Below are positions 22,095 to 29,035 of a stretch of 37,250 bases of DNA, in pieces (within the stretch, counting starts at the first letter, position 1; every line of letters starts with the position of its first letter). Origin of the DNA: Armatimonadota bacterium (GTDB lineage Bacteria; Armatimonadota; Armatimonadia; Armatimonadales; Capsulimonadaceae); the NCBI GenBank assembly GCA_019239955.1, contig JAFAZD010000384.1, positions 1-37,250 on the forward strand. The letters run 5' to 3'. Both the position numbers and the translations under genes were made by a program. Under the pieces are notes generated by a model that saw nothing but the letters and a program-made list of their open reading frames with translations, did not search any database and was not told the origin of the DNA.

Positions 22095-23489
22095 TTAGCG
22101 CCCCCGTCCGGGGAAGAAGGTCGTGTAGACCAGGTAGGCGTTGAGGCCGAAGATGACGGCGGCCAGCAGCCATCCAGTGGCCTTCGTCGCCCAGCCGTTC
22201 ACGAACGCGCCCATCTTCAGCCGGTCGCCGGTGAACTGCACCAGCGGGATCACCGCGCAGGACAGCTGCATGGACAGGATCACCTGACTCAGAATCAGCA
22301 GCTTGCCCGTGCCGCTCATGCCGTACAGGCCGACCACGACGAGGGTGGGGATGACCGCCAGCAGGCGCGAGATCATCCGGCGCAGCCAGGAGGGAATTTG
22401 GAAGTCGGTGAAGCCCTCCAGAATGACCTGACCGGCCATCGTGCCCGTCAGCGTGGAGTTCTGGCCGGAGGCCAGCAGGGCGATGGCGAACAGCGGCGTC
22501 GCCAGGCCGACGCCCATCAGCGGCGTCAGCAGCCTGTACGCGCTCTGGATGTCCCCGATCTCGTGGTGGCCGCTGCGGTAGAAGACGGCGGCGGCCAGGA
22601 CTAAGATCGCGGCGTTGACGAACAGGGCCAGCGTCAGGGCGACCGTGGAGTCCGTGTAGGCGGCCTTGATCGCCCCTTTGAGTTCCCGCAGCTCGTGCCC
22701 GAAGCGGCGGGTCTGGATGATGCTGGAATGCAGGTACAGGTTGTGCGGCATCACGGTCGCCCCCAGAATCCCCAGCGCGATGTAGAGCATGGCGGGGTCT
22801 TTCACGATCTCCGGGCGCGGCAGGAACCCGGACAGCGCGGCGGACCAGTCGGGGCGGGCGTAGACCATCTCGACGGCGAAGATCACCATCATCGTCCCGA
22901 TCAGCGTCATCACCAGGGCCTCGACGTAGCGGAAGCCCTTGCCCTGCAGCGCCAGCACGAGCAGCACGTCCAGCGCCGTCAGCCCGCAGCCGATGATCAG
23001 CGGGATGTGAAAGAGCAGGTTCAGCGCGATGCCCGCGCCGATCACCTCGGCGATGTCGCAGGCGACGATGCCCACCTCGGCGGAGAGCCAGAGGGCGATA
23101 GCAACGGGCTTTTTGTAGGCGTCACGGCAGGCCTGCGCCAGATCGCGCCCGGTGACGATGCCGAGCTTGGCGGCAAGCGCCTGCAAAAAGATGGCCGTGA
23201 AGTTGGCGAGCAGGATGACGGACAGCAGCCGGTAGTTGTAGAGCGCGCCGCCGCTGATGTCTGTGGCCCAGTTGCCGGGGTCCATGTAGCCGACGGCGAC
23301 CAGGTAGCCCGGCCCGAAGAAGGCCAGGAAGCGACGCCACGCGGTTGCGTTCCTGGGGACCGGGATCGAGCCGAAGACTTCCGGCAGGCTCGGCATCCGC
23401 ACCGGGTTGCGCCAGCCAGCGGTCGGCGGCGCTTCCGGTTCGGACGGCTCGGGGGAAAGGGTGGGGGGCAAGACCTCAGACGTACTCAT
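22095..23489 (-). CDS. mntH: Nramp-family divalent metal importer
   Basis: This 464-residue proton-coupled Mn(II)/Fe(II) importer has about eleven membrane helices. Both family signatures are visible: VAVGYMDPGNWATDISGGA in helix 1 (the metal-binding DPGN) and LGATVMPHNLYLHSS in helix 6 (MPH). The transport-motif region SGQNSTLTGTMAGQVILEGF lies between helices 8 and 9. The first 65 or so residues are a Pro/Glu-rich cytoplasmic tail. I use the ATG at 23489, although a GTG at 23513 that overlaps the regulator's stop by a few bases is a fair alternative, and neither has a strong Shine-Dalgarno sequence. It lies directly downstream of the DtxR-type regulator, the usual partner for mntH. Confidence 0.94.
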   Translation of the reverse strand: MSTSEVLPPTLSPEPSEPEAPPTAGWRNPVRMPSLPEVFGSIPVPRNATAWRRFLAFFGPGYLVAVGYMDPGNWATDISGGALYNYRLLSVILLANFTAIFLQALAAKLGIVTGRDLAQACRDAYKKPVAIALWLSAEVGIVACDIAEVIGAGIALNLLFHIPLIIGCGLTALDVLLVLALQGKGFRYVEALVMTLIGTMMVIFAVEMVYARPDWSAALSGFLPRPEIVKDPAMLYIALGILGATVMPHNLYLHSSIIQTRRFGHELRELKGAIKAAYTDSTVALTLALFVNAAILVLAAAVFYRSGHHEIGDIQSAYRLLTPLMGVGLATPLFAIALLASGQNSTLTGTMAGQVILEGFTDFQIPSWLRRMISRLLAVIPTLVVVGLYGMSGTGKLLILSQVILSMQLSCAVIPLVQFTGDRLKMGAFVNGWATKATGWLLAAVIFGLNAYLVYTTFFPGRGR

Positions 23490-23506
23490 GCGGACGATGT
23501 TCCGTT

Positions 23507-24214
23507 CTAACACTCAGTCGTTCGTTCCGGCGGGGCCGGGGCGGGCGCGAGGCGCTCGATGAAGACGTGGCGGGCCGCCTCCGGGCTGATGCGCTGTTCC
23601 CGGTCCGCGACCTGGAGGCGCAGCGAGCCGCCGAACGGCTCACGGTCCAGGATCACCACGGCCGTTCCGGGCCGCAGCCCCCGTTCGCCGAGGTAGCGCA
23701 GCAGGTCGCCGTCCTCATCCGTCACCCGCCGGACCACCAGCCTCGCGCCGTCCTCCTGCGCCCCCAGCGTCACCATGACCGGCGGCGGCATCCGCCCGTC
23801 GCGGGTCGGAATCGGGTCCCCATGGGGGTCGAACGACGGGAAGCCCAGCAGCCGCTCGATGCTGGCCTCAAACTCCTCGCTGATGTGATGCTCCAGCCGC
23901 TCCGCCTCGGAGTGGACCTGCTCCCAGCCGTAGCCCAGGCTTTCCATCAGGTACAGCTCCAGCAGCCGGTGGTGGCGGATCGTCTCCAGCGCGATCTTCT
24001 CGCCCAGATCCGTGAGATGGACGGGCTGGTAGGGTGTATACCGGACCAGTTGGTGCGCGGCGAGGTGCCGCAGCATCTTGCTGACGCCGGGGGCGCTCAC
24101 GCCGAGCTGCTCGGCGATGTCCTGCACGGGCGCGCCTTCCGTGCCCTGGCATATCTGGTAGATCGCCTTCAGGTAATTCTCGACGGCCTCGGAGGCAAAG
24201 TTCGCTTTTGGCAT
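23507..24214 (-). CDS. mntR: DtxR/MntR-family metal-dependent repressor with a FeoA domain
   Basis: This 235-residue regulator has a winged helix (AVENYLKAIYQICQGTEGAP, then IAEQLGVSAPGVSKMLRHL), a dimerisation and metal-binding domain (HHRLLELYLMESLGYGWEQV, then HSEAERLEHHISEEF with its His/Glu ligands) and a C-terminal FeoA/SH3-like domain (about 150-225, VTDEDGDLLRYLGERGLRPG). Such proteins bind DNA when loaded with Mn(II) or Fe(II). Heading an operon with an Nramp importer and two probable exporters makes Mn the best guess. An in-frame TTG precedes the ATG at 24214, but the ATG is the simpler start. I could not define the promoter. The A/T-rich 24215-24250 segment has TATATC but no clear -35 or MntR box. 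Confidence 0.9.
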   Translation of the reverse strand: MPKANFASEAVENYLKAIYQICQGTEGAPVQDIAEQLGVSAPGVSKMLRHLAAHQLVRYTPYQPVHLTDLGEKIALETIRHHRLLELYLMESLGYGWEQVHSEAERLEHHISEEFEASIERLLGFPSFDPHGDPIPTRDGRMPPPVMVTLGAQEDGARLVVRRVTDEDGDLLRYLGERGLRPGTAVVILDREPFGGSLRLQVADREQRISPEAARHVFIERLAPAPAPPERTTEC

Positions 24215-24304
24215 CTTCAAAGTTGAGCGTGGTTAAGATATACAGATCATTCCCGATTGAAGGAGGAACTTAAACCAAAAGGTCAGATTGGCGCGGACGC
24301 CGAT

Positions 24305-24396
24305 TGTCCGCCTGCGCGGACAGAGGAGGAGCCTGTCCTGTCTCCGCGCAGGCGGAGACTCGGCCGTAGGCCATCAGCGGCGAATTCATTCGCTGA
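24305..24396. repeat. Degenerate palindromic element related to the MITE at 2454-2565
   Basis: Two hairpins, TGTCCGC-CTGC-GCGGACA (24305-24322) and GTCTCCGC-GCAG-GCGGAGAC (24340-24359), are inverted copies of each other. A GCGAATTCATTCGC end (24380-24393) matching the MITE arm follows. The opposite GCGAATGAATTCGC end is not seen. The element fills much of the 253-nt gap between the divergent mntR and DHH genes. Confidence 0.6.
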
Positions 24397-24414
24397 CATT
24401 CTCGCCGGCTCCTG

Positions 24415-24443
24415 TGGAAACTACCTGAATGTGCCGATATAAA
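24415..24443 (+). promoter_or_regulatory. Possible promoter of the DHH gene, TGGAAA-N17-TATAAA
   Basis: TGGAAA (24415-24420, four of six consensus bases), a 17-bp spacer and TATAAA (24438-24443), 24 nt before the ATG at 24468. Confidence 0.4.
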
Positions 24444-24467
24444 CGCAAAGCGCCAGGAGGAAATTTC

Positions 24468-25409
24468 ATGCGGTTGGTGACGCGATCCGATTTCGACGGG
24501 CTGATCTGTGCGGTGCTGCTCAAGCAGGTGGAGCAGATCGACTCTATCCAGTTCGTCCACCCCAAGGACATCCAGGACGGCAAGTTCACGGTGACGCCCG
24601 ATGATGTCCTGACCAACGTGCCTTACCTGCCGGGGTGCGGGCTGTGGTTCGACCACCACAGCACCGAGATGGAGCGGGTCGTCGGGAAGACCGAGTTTCG
24701 GGGGGACTGCCGGCTTGCGCCGAGCGCGGCGCGCGTGGTCTATGACTACTACGGCGGGGCGGCGCGCTTCCCCGGCATCGAGGAAATGATGGCCGAGGTG
24801 GACAAGGCCGACTCGGCGCAGTTCGCGCGCGAGGAAATCCTGAACCCGGCCGGGTGGCCGCTGCTGTCATTCCTCATGGACGCCCGGACGGGTCTGGGGC
24901 GTTTCAAGGACTACCGCATCAGCAACTACCAACTGATGTACGATTTGATTGACGCCTGTCGGACGATGAGCATCGAGGAGATTCTGCGGCTGCCGGACGT
25001 GCAGGAGCGGGTGGCGCGCTACTTCGAGCAGGACGCGCTGTTCCGCGAGATGCTGGCGGAGCACACCCGGACGGAGGGCAACGTCGTCATCACCGACCTG
25101 CGCGACGTACATCCGATCTACAGCGGCAACCGGTTCCTGATCTACGCGCTGTACCCGGAGCAGAACACCAGCATCTGGATCGTGGACGGCTTCCGGGGCC
25201 AGAACTGCGTGTTCGCCTGCGGGCACTCCATCCTCAACCGGACCTCCCGGACCGACATCGGCGCGCTGATGCGCCGCTACGGCGGCGGCGGCCACGCGGC
25301 GGCGGGGACGTGCCAGGTGGCGCACGAGGTCGCCCAGAGGACACTGCGGGAACTGGTCGCGGCGATGAACGCGGACGAGCGTGAGGCGGGACTGGCAAAG
25401 GCGGCGTGA
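24468..25409 (+). CDS. DHH/DHHA1-family phosphoesterase-like protein
   Basis: This 313-residue cytoplasmic protein of the DHH superfamily (exopolyphosphatase, oligoribonuclease and cyclic-dinucleotide phosphodiesterase relatives) contains RSDFDGLICAVLLKQVE with metal-binding Asp residues (residues 5-22), LWFDHHSTEMERVV (the DHH motif, near residue 62) and a C-terminal DHHA1 substrate domain ending in the GG-H motif YGGGGHAAAGTCQVA. Metal-dependent phosphodiester or pyrophosphate hydrolysis is expected. The specific substrate cannot be read. The start is set by AGGAGGA, 7 nt before the ATG, and an in-frame start at 24429 lies before that site. It is a single gene, divergent from mntR. Confidence 0.88.
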   Translation: MRLVTRSDFDGLICAVLLKQVEQIDSIQFVHPKDIQDGKFTVTPDDVLTNVPYLPGCGLWFDHHSTEMERVVGKTEFRGDCRLAPSAARVVYDYYGGAARFPGIEEMMAEVDKADSAQFAREEILNPAGWPLLSFLMDARTGLGRFKDYRISNYQLMYDLIDACRTMSIEEILRLPDVQERVARYFEQDALFREMLAEHTRTEGNVVITDLRDVHPIYSGNRFLIYALYPEQNTSIWIVDGFRGQNCVFACGHSILNRTSRTDIGALMRRYGGGGHAAAGTCQVAHEVAQRTLRELVAAMNADEREAGLAKAA

Positions 25410-25421
25410 GGCGGGACAAGG

Positions 25422-25450
25422 GTAGGGGCGACCCGTCGGGTCGCCCCTAC
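25422..25450. repeat. Short palindrome, GTAGGGGCGACCC family
   Basis: GTAGGGGCGACCC-GTC-GGGTCGCCCCTAC is a perfect 13-bp stem with a 3-nt loop. It fills the gap between the convergent stops of the DHH gene and citrate synthase and may serve both as a hairpin terminator without a T-run. Confidence 0.85.
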
Positions 25451-25456
25451 GCGCGT

Positions 25457-26608
25457 TTATCCCCGCTGCGCCAGTGGCGTGACCTTGAGGTCGCGCGGGC
25501 CGGTGTAGATGGCGCGGGGGCGGATCAGGCGGTTGTTCTCGAGCTGTTCCAGGACGTGCGCCGTCCAGCCGGCGACGCGGGAGACGGCGAAGACCGGCGT
25601 GAACTGCTCGGTGGGAATGCCGAGCATGTGGTAGACCGAGGCCGAGAAGAAGTCCACGTTGGCCTTGAGCGTGGTCTTGCCCTTCGCCGCCAGCGCCTTG
25701 TCGGCGGCCTGCTGGACGCGCTCACTGATCTCGTACCATTTCGAGTCGCCCGTGGTCTCGGCCAGCTGCTGCGACATCTGGCGCAGGGAGACGGCGCGCG
25801 GATCGAGGGCGCGGTAGACCCGGTGGCCGATGCCGGGGATCTTCTGGCCCTGGGCCAGCATCTGCGTGACGACCTCCTCGGCCCGGTCGGGGGTGCCGAT
25901 CTTCTCCAGCAGGTGCATCACGTTGACGTTCGCGCCGCCGTGCAGGGGGCCGGCCAGCGTCCCGACCGCGCTGGTGATGGCGCTGTACATGTCGGTGAGC
26001 GTGGCGACGGTGACGCGGGCACTGAAAGTGGAGGCGTTCAACTCGTGATCCGCGTGCAGGATCAGGGCGACGTCCAGGGCGCGGCTGGCGGTCTCGTCGA
26101 GTTCCCGGCCGGTCAATTGGTGCAGGAAGCTGCCGGCGGTTCCGAGGCCGGCCTTGACCGGAATCGGGTCCTGGCCGTCGCGGCGGCGGCTGAGAGTGGC
26201 CACGAGCGTGCCCATCTGCGCGACCAGGCGCAGGGCCTTGCGGCGGTTGGCCTCCAGGCTGTCGTCGCCGGTGTCGGGGTCGTAGAGGCCGAGCAGGGAG
26301 ACGCCGGTGCGCAGGGCGTCCATGGGGGCCGCTTTGGGAGGGAACTGGCGGATCAGGTCCCACGCCGGGGCCGGCAGGGCGCGGTGCGCGTCCAGTTCGG
26401 CGTTGAGCTGCGACAACTGCTGTTGGGTCGGCAGTTCGCCGTGCCACAACAAATACACGACCTCCTCAAAGGTCGTGTTCTGCGCCAGGTCGTGAATGTC
26501 GTAGCCGCCGTAGATCAGCTTGCCTTCGCTGCCGTTGACGTCGGTGATGCGCGACGTGCCGGCGACAACATCCTCCAGACCTTCCTTGAACTCCTTCTCG
26601 TCTGCCAT
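25457..26608 (-). CDS. gltA: Citrate synthase (or 2-methylcitrate synthase)
   Basis: This enzyme condenses acetyl-CoA (or propionyl-CoA) with oxaloacetate. The 383 residues match the short citrate synthase class. Catalytic residues are visible: His in LILHADHELNASTFSAR, His in KIPGIGHRVYRALDPRA and Asp in ANVDFFSASVYHMLGIP. Active-site Arg residues lie in the same region. Short-form enzymes of this type include both citrate and methylcitrate synthases and cannot be separated by eye. A PrpD-family gene is 7 kb away (33365-34729) but in another operon. AAGGT lies about 10 nt before the ATG. The promoter with its tandem repeat is at 26651-26687. Confidence 0.94.
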   Translation of the reverse strand: MADEKEFKEGLEDVVAGTSRITDVNGSEGKLIYGGYDIHDLAQNTTFEEVVYLLWHGELPTQQQLSQLNAELDAHRALPAPAWDLIRQFPPKAAPMDALRTGVSLLGLYDPDTGDDSLEANRRKALRLVAQMGTLVATLSRRRDGQDPIPVKAGLGTAGSFLHQLTGRELDETASRALDVALILHADHELNASTFSARVTVATLTDMYSAITSAVGTLAGPLHGGANVNVMHLLEKIGTPDRAEEVVTQMLAQGQKIPGIGHRVYRALDPRAVSLRQMSQQLAETTGDSKWYEISERVQQAADKALAAKGKTTLKANVDFFSASVYHMLGIPTEQFTPVFAVSRVAGWTAHVLEQLENNRLIRPRAIYTGPRDLKVTPLAQRG

Positions 26609-26650
26609 GGGGGTGGACCTTCCTCGCTGCGCGGTTTCTTACCGGAATAT

Positions 26651-26687
26651 TACCCAGTTTTTACCCAGTTTTGGCCGGAAGTGTCAA
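26651..26687 (-). promoter_or_regulatory. Citrate synthase promoter with an 11-bp tandem repeat
   Basis: On the minus strand TTGACA (26687-26682), an 18-bp spacer and TAAAAA (26663-26658). The region includes two perfect tandem copies of AAAACTGGGTA (26672-26662 and 26661-26651), spaced by about one helical turn over the -10, a plausible regulator site. The DUF5679 stop codon lies inside the first copy. Confidence 0.5.
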
Positions 26688-26876
26688 ACGCGCGGGGCGT
26701 GGCCGCTCGGCGGTCTGTGATGCCGGCGCGTCACCGTCCCAGACGCCGGCGACCGACATCTTCGTGCCGCAGCAGGCGCACTGGCCCATCATGGCGCGGC
26801 GGCCATTACGCATCAGGGTGCGGGTGGCGGAGAGCATCTCCTGTTTGGCCTTGCAGCGCACACAGTATCCTTGCAA
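26661..26876 (-). CDS. DUF5679-type small zinc-ribbon protein
   Basis: This 71-residue protein has two Cys pairs, YCVRCKAKQEM and GQCACCGTKM, separated by the NGRRAMMGQ turn, as in the DUF5679 family (M-YCVKCK...NGR-A..G.CP.CG). The pairs should bind one zinc. I start at the TTG at 26876 because AAAGGAG lies exactly 6 nt before it and the product then begins at the family's usual N-terminus. An ATG at 26894 is in frame but has no Shine-Dalgarno sequence. The last 20 or so residues are a Pro/Ala tail whose end (KTG-stop) is encoded by the tandem repeat of the citrate synthase promoter. Function unknown. Confidence 0.75.
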   Translation of the reverse strand: MQGYCVRCKAKQEMLSATRTLMRNGRRAMMGQCACCGTKMSVAGVWDGDAPASQTAERPRPARLTLPAKTG

Positions 26877-26985
26877 CGTTTGCTCCTTTGGCATGACAAG
26901 AAGGATGATACAGCATCGTCCGCAAAACAACAGGCGACCGGGACAAAGCCGCGTGGCGGAGGGGGGTGGGTCCGCCCATGCACTG

Positions 26986-27014
26986 ATTATAACACCCCCC
27001 GCGTGAGGTGTCAA
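26986..27014 (-). promoter_or_regulatory. Consensus promoter, TTGACA-N17-TATAAT, upstream of the zinc-ribbon gene
   Basis: TTGACA (27014-27009) and TATAAT (26991-26986) are perfect on the minus strand. An ATG at 26979, 6 nt after the -10, opens an overlapping frame (MGGPTPLRHAALSR...) that runs into the zinc-ribbon gene in another frame. It could be a leaderless upstream ORF. Confidence 0.85.
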
Positions 27015-27167
27015 GGCAATTTTGCGGAGACTTCCTGCTGCTGAGTGACCTTGCCGCCTGGCGCGCATCAGGGCATAGCGATGCGAGTCGGGCCGCTTGG
27101 CGGGCACGTAAACTTTTCGCCGCCGCCCCGCGTCTTCCATTTGGCGCAACGTTTTCTTTTTGCCGAG

Positions 27168-27287
27168 GGCGTTGCGGCAGCAGGCATACAGGTTGACCCG
27201 GTCCGCCGGCCCCAGCGGGTCGCGCGCCAGGAACCGGCTCAGAGAGTAGTAAAGGATGGTGTTCCGTCCGTTAACGCAGTTGGACAC
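27168..27287 (-). pseudogene. Fragment of an RHS-repeat core domain
   Basis: The peptide ILYYSLSRFLARDPLG followed by PADRVNLYACCRNA matches the well-known RHS-associated core consensus (YY-xx-GRFLSxDPxG-xNLYxYxxN). Nothing RHS-like lies upstream, so only the C-terminal core scrap remains. The rest of 27015-27167 and 27288-27339 shows no gene that I can support. Confidence 0.6.
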
Positions 27288-27339
27288 AGGACGTTCGGGC
27301 CGCAGGCCCCTAGCGAGTGGCTTCAGCCGCTCGGCTTCA

Positions 27340-27948
27340 CTATGCGGGCGGCATGTCCCGCGTGGTGGGGCAGCGCAGTCTCAGGTCCGGGAGCGTGTCC
27401 AGGTCCAGGCCCCGGCGCTCCGCCATCTCGCGTCCGACCTGGCGAATCGCCGCCGCGTCCAGCACCCGCGCGGCGCGCGGGAAGACCTGCGTGTCCTCGA
27501 TCCCGATGTGCCACCCATAGAGAGTCGTGAGCCGCGCCAGCAGGCCGGCCAGCCGATCCGTCTCCCCCGGCGACAAATGCCCCGTGTCCAGCCACTGGCG
27601 GCCCAGCTGATCTACGGCGGCGTGGTGCGCGTCGGCGGCGTCGTGGTCGGCCTCCAGTGCGTCCAGGGCGGCCAGCGCCATTTGGGCGTCGGCGCTGCCG
27701 GCGGCGCGCAGGCGGGGGAAGAGGGACTCCTCCTCGTCGCGCGTGTGCCGGGGCGCGGCCTCCCGGAAGTAGCGCAGGGCGGTTTCCAGCGCCTGGCGCT
27801 GCTCCGCGTCGAGCGGCCCGCCCCGCGCCTTCTCCGTCACCAGGGTCAGATGCCGCAGGAACTTCTCAATGCGCCGGTGGCAGTCACTGAGCAGCCCCAG
27901 CGGATCAGCGAAGCTGCTCTCCGGCTTGGCCCCGATTTGAATTGGCAT
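27340..27948 (-). CDS. Hemerythrin-domain protein
   Basis: This 202-residue protein contains a four-helix hemerythrin (PF01814-type) domain: LLSDCHRRIEKFLRHLTLV (first His), PRHTRDEEESLFPRL (HxxxE), ALEADHDAADAHHAAV and YGWHIGIEDTQVFPRAARVL (HxxxxD/E), together enough His/Glu/Asp ligands for a di-iron centre. Such proteins sense or handle oxygen, NO or iron. The longer open frame upstream reads through the neighbouring DUF7009 gene in another frame, so the ATG at 27948 is the start. It follows the DUF7009 stop by 14 nt and probably belongs to the same transcript as the cupin and YwiC fragments. Confidence 0.87.
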   Translation of the reverse strand: MPIQIGAKPESSFADPLGLLSDCHRRIEKFLRHLTLVTEKARGGPLDAEQRQALETALRYFREAAPRHTRDEEESLFPRLRAAGSADAQMALAALDALEADHDAADAHHAAVDQLGRQWLDTGHLSPGETDRLAGLLARLTTLYGWHIGIEDTQVFPRAARVLDAAAIRQVGREMAERRGLDLDTLPDLRLRCPTTRDMPPA

Positions 27949-27962
27949 GATGGTTGTGCTTC

Positions 27963-28349
27963 TCACTCCTCGGCCTTGCGCGCCGCGAAATCGGCGGGCG
28001 GGGCGAACGTCTCGCCCGCCGGCTCCAGCGCCTCGGCGGCGCGGGGGTGGACGCAAGGGAAGTCCTTCTCGATGTAGAAGCGCAGGGACGGCTCCGCGCT
28101 GGTCTCGAAATAGACGCCCTCGGCCTCCGGCGCGGCCAGGCGGTGCCGATCCGCCTCGGCCAGCGTGACCAGCAGGGAGTCGTCCTCCGACGCCAGCCGG
28201 GTTTCGCCGCCGCCCGGACGGATCGCGGCGACCCAGCGGCCCCCCGGCCACGCCAGTTCCTCACGGACGGGCCGCCCGTGCATCAGGGCCTCCAACTCCG
28301 AGGGGCTGATCCGAAATCGGATGCTCCTCCGCGTCCAACGCACTTTCAT
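27963..28349 (-). CDS. DUF7009-like small protein
   Basis: This 128-residue protein starts MKVRWTRRSIRFRISPSELE and carries LRFYIEKDFPCVHPR, matching the pattern of DUF7009 proteins (K-R-x-S-I-R-x-R-x..., then EKDF-C). The role is unknown, but relatives often accompany denitrification or nitrite genes. The frame is open without a stop into the molybdoenzyme fragment upstream (to 28592), so a fused product of about 200 residues is possible. The homologous N-terminus and the ATG at 28349 favour separate initiation, with only a weak AGAGAGCGAAG before it. Confidence 0.65.
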   Translation of the reverse strand: MKVRWTRRSIRFRISPSELEALMHGRPVREELAWPGGRWVAAIRPGGGETRLASEDDSLLVTLAEADRHRLAAPEAEGVYFETSAEPSLRFYIEKDFPCVHPRAAEALEPAGETFAPPADFAARKAEE

Positions 28350-28592
28350 GGTGTTGCTTCGCTCTCTGGCCTGCGTGGCGGCATTCTTCGGGGCGTCCGC
28401 CTTGCGCACGCGGCAGGCGCAGACCTTGAACTGCGGGATTTTGGACACGGGGTCCAGTGCCGGGTCCACGCCCGCGAGCTGCCCCGCGTACTCCGGCGTG
28501 TACTTCTTAACCGTTTCCTTGACTTCCTCAAACCCGGTGGTGTAGTTGTCAATTAACTCTTGATCCACCCAGCCGCGCTCGATGCAGCAGGC
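28350..28592 (-). pseudogene. Internally deleted molybdopterin oxidoreductase (nitrate reductase-type) remnant
   Basis: Read on the minus strand, IERGWVDQELIDNYTTGFEE, then VKETVKKYTPEYAGQLAGVD, matches an internal segment of assimilatory nitrate reductase/formate dehydrogenase-type catalytic subunits. It is joined directly to ALDPVSKIPQFKVCACRVRK, a typical extreme C-terminus of the same enzymes. Some hundreds of residues between them, and everything upstream, are gone. An in-frame TAG at 28595-28593 marks the 5' limit. Confidence 0.7.
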
Positions 28593-28749
28593 CTAGCGCG
28601 TTGCGCCCAAGAAACAGACCCGTGACAGCCGGCGTCAGCAGCAGGGCCTGTTCCCGATCTGCGGGCGGATAGGCCACAAGCGTGATGACCAGCGGCGCGT
28701 AGAGGACGACCCAGGCCCCGTGCTCGCGCGGCAGGGGCGGGCGGCTCAC
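28549..28749 (-). pseudogene. Truncated YwiC-like membrane protein
   Basis: The GTG at 28749 overlaps the cupin stop (GTGA). The first 55 residues, PPLPREHGAWVVLYAPLVIT and onward to FLGRNALGLL, match the N-terminus of YwiC-like proteins (PREHGAW hallmark), which are normally well over 200 residues. After about residue 55 the frame enters the molybdoenzyme remnant out of frame and stops at 28549. At most one and a half helices survive, so this is a broken gene, although its translation signals look intact. Confidence 0.72.
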
Positions 28750-28994
28750 GATGCCCCGCCGGTCCCCGGCGCCAGCAGCACCAGCATCTGGAACCGCCCC
28801 CCGCCCGTGTTCTTCAGGCCGAAGGTCGCCCCGACGCCGGGGCAATAGACCGTGCCGGCAGAGAGGGCCACCTCCCGCTGCTCCGGCAACAGGTGCAGCA
28901 GCCGGCCCTTACTGCGCGCGCCATCATAGACCGGCTTGACGACGAACTTCTTGCGGCTGCACTCTTCCAGCCCTCTCAGATCACACTCCGACAT
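28746..28994 (-). CDS. Small cupin-fold protein
   Basis: This 82-residue protein starts MSECDLRGLEECSRKKFVVK. The core REVALSAGTVYCPGVGATFG, followed by LKNTGGGRFQMLVLLAPG, has the strand pattern of a small cupin, but the metal-binding His residues usual in the first cupin motif are not evident. AAGGAG lies 9 nt before the ATG at 28994, which excludes the ATG at 29018. The stop overlaps the YwiC fragment's GTG. It heads the minus-strand set cupin, YwiC', molybdoenzyme scraps, DUF7009, hemerythrin, and is divergent from the Crp/Fnr pseudogene. The promoter is not clear. Confidence 0.6.
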   Translation of the reverse strand: MSECDLRGLEECSRKKFVVKPVYDGARSKGRLLHLLPEQREVALSAGTVYCPGVGATFGLKNTGGGRFQMLVLLAPGTGGAS

Positions 28995-29035
28995 GGGCGG
29001 GCGCTCCTTACGCAACATTCGGTTGGGATCGGGCC

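Noticed and set aside
20501-22144. Long plus-strand open frame opposite the P-type ATPase
   Set aside because: Low-complexity Arg/Gly/His composition and complete overlap with a gene bearing all P-type motifs.
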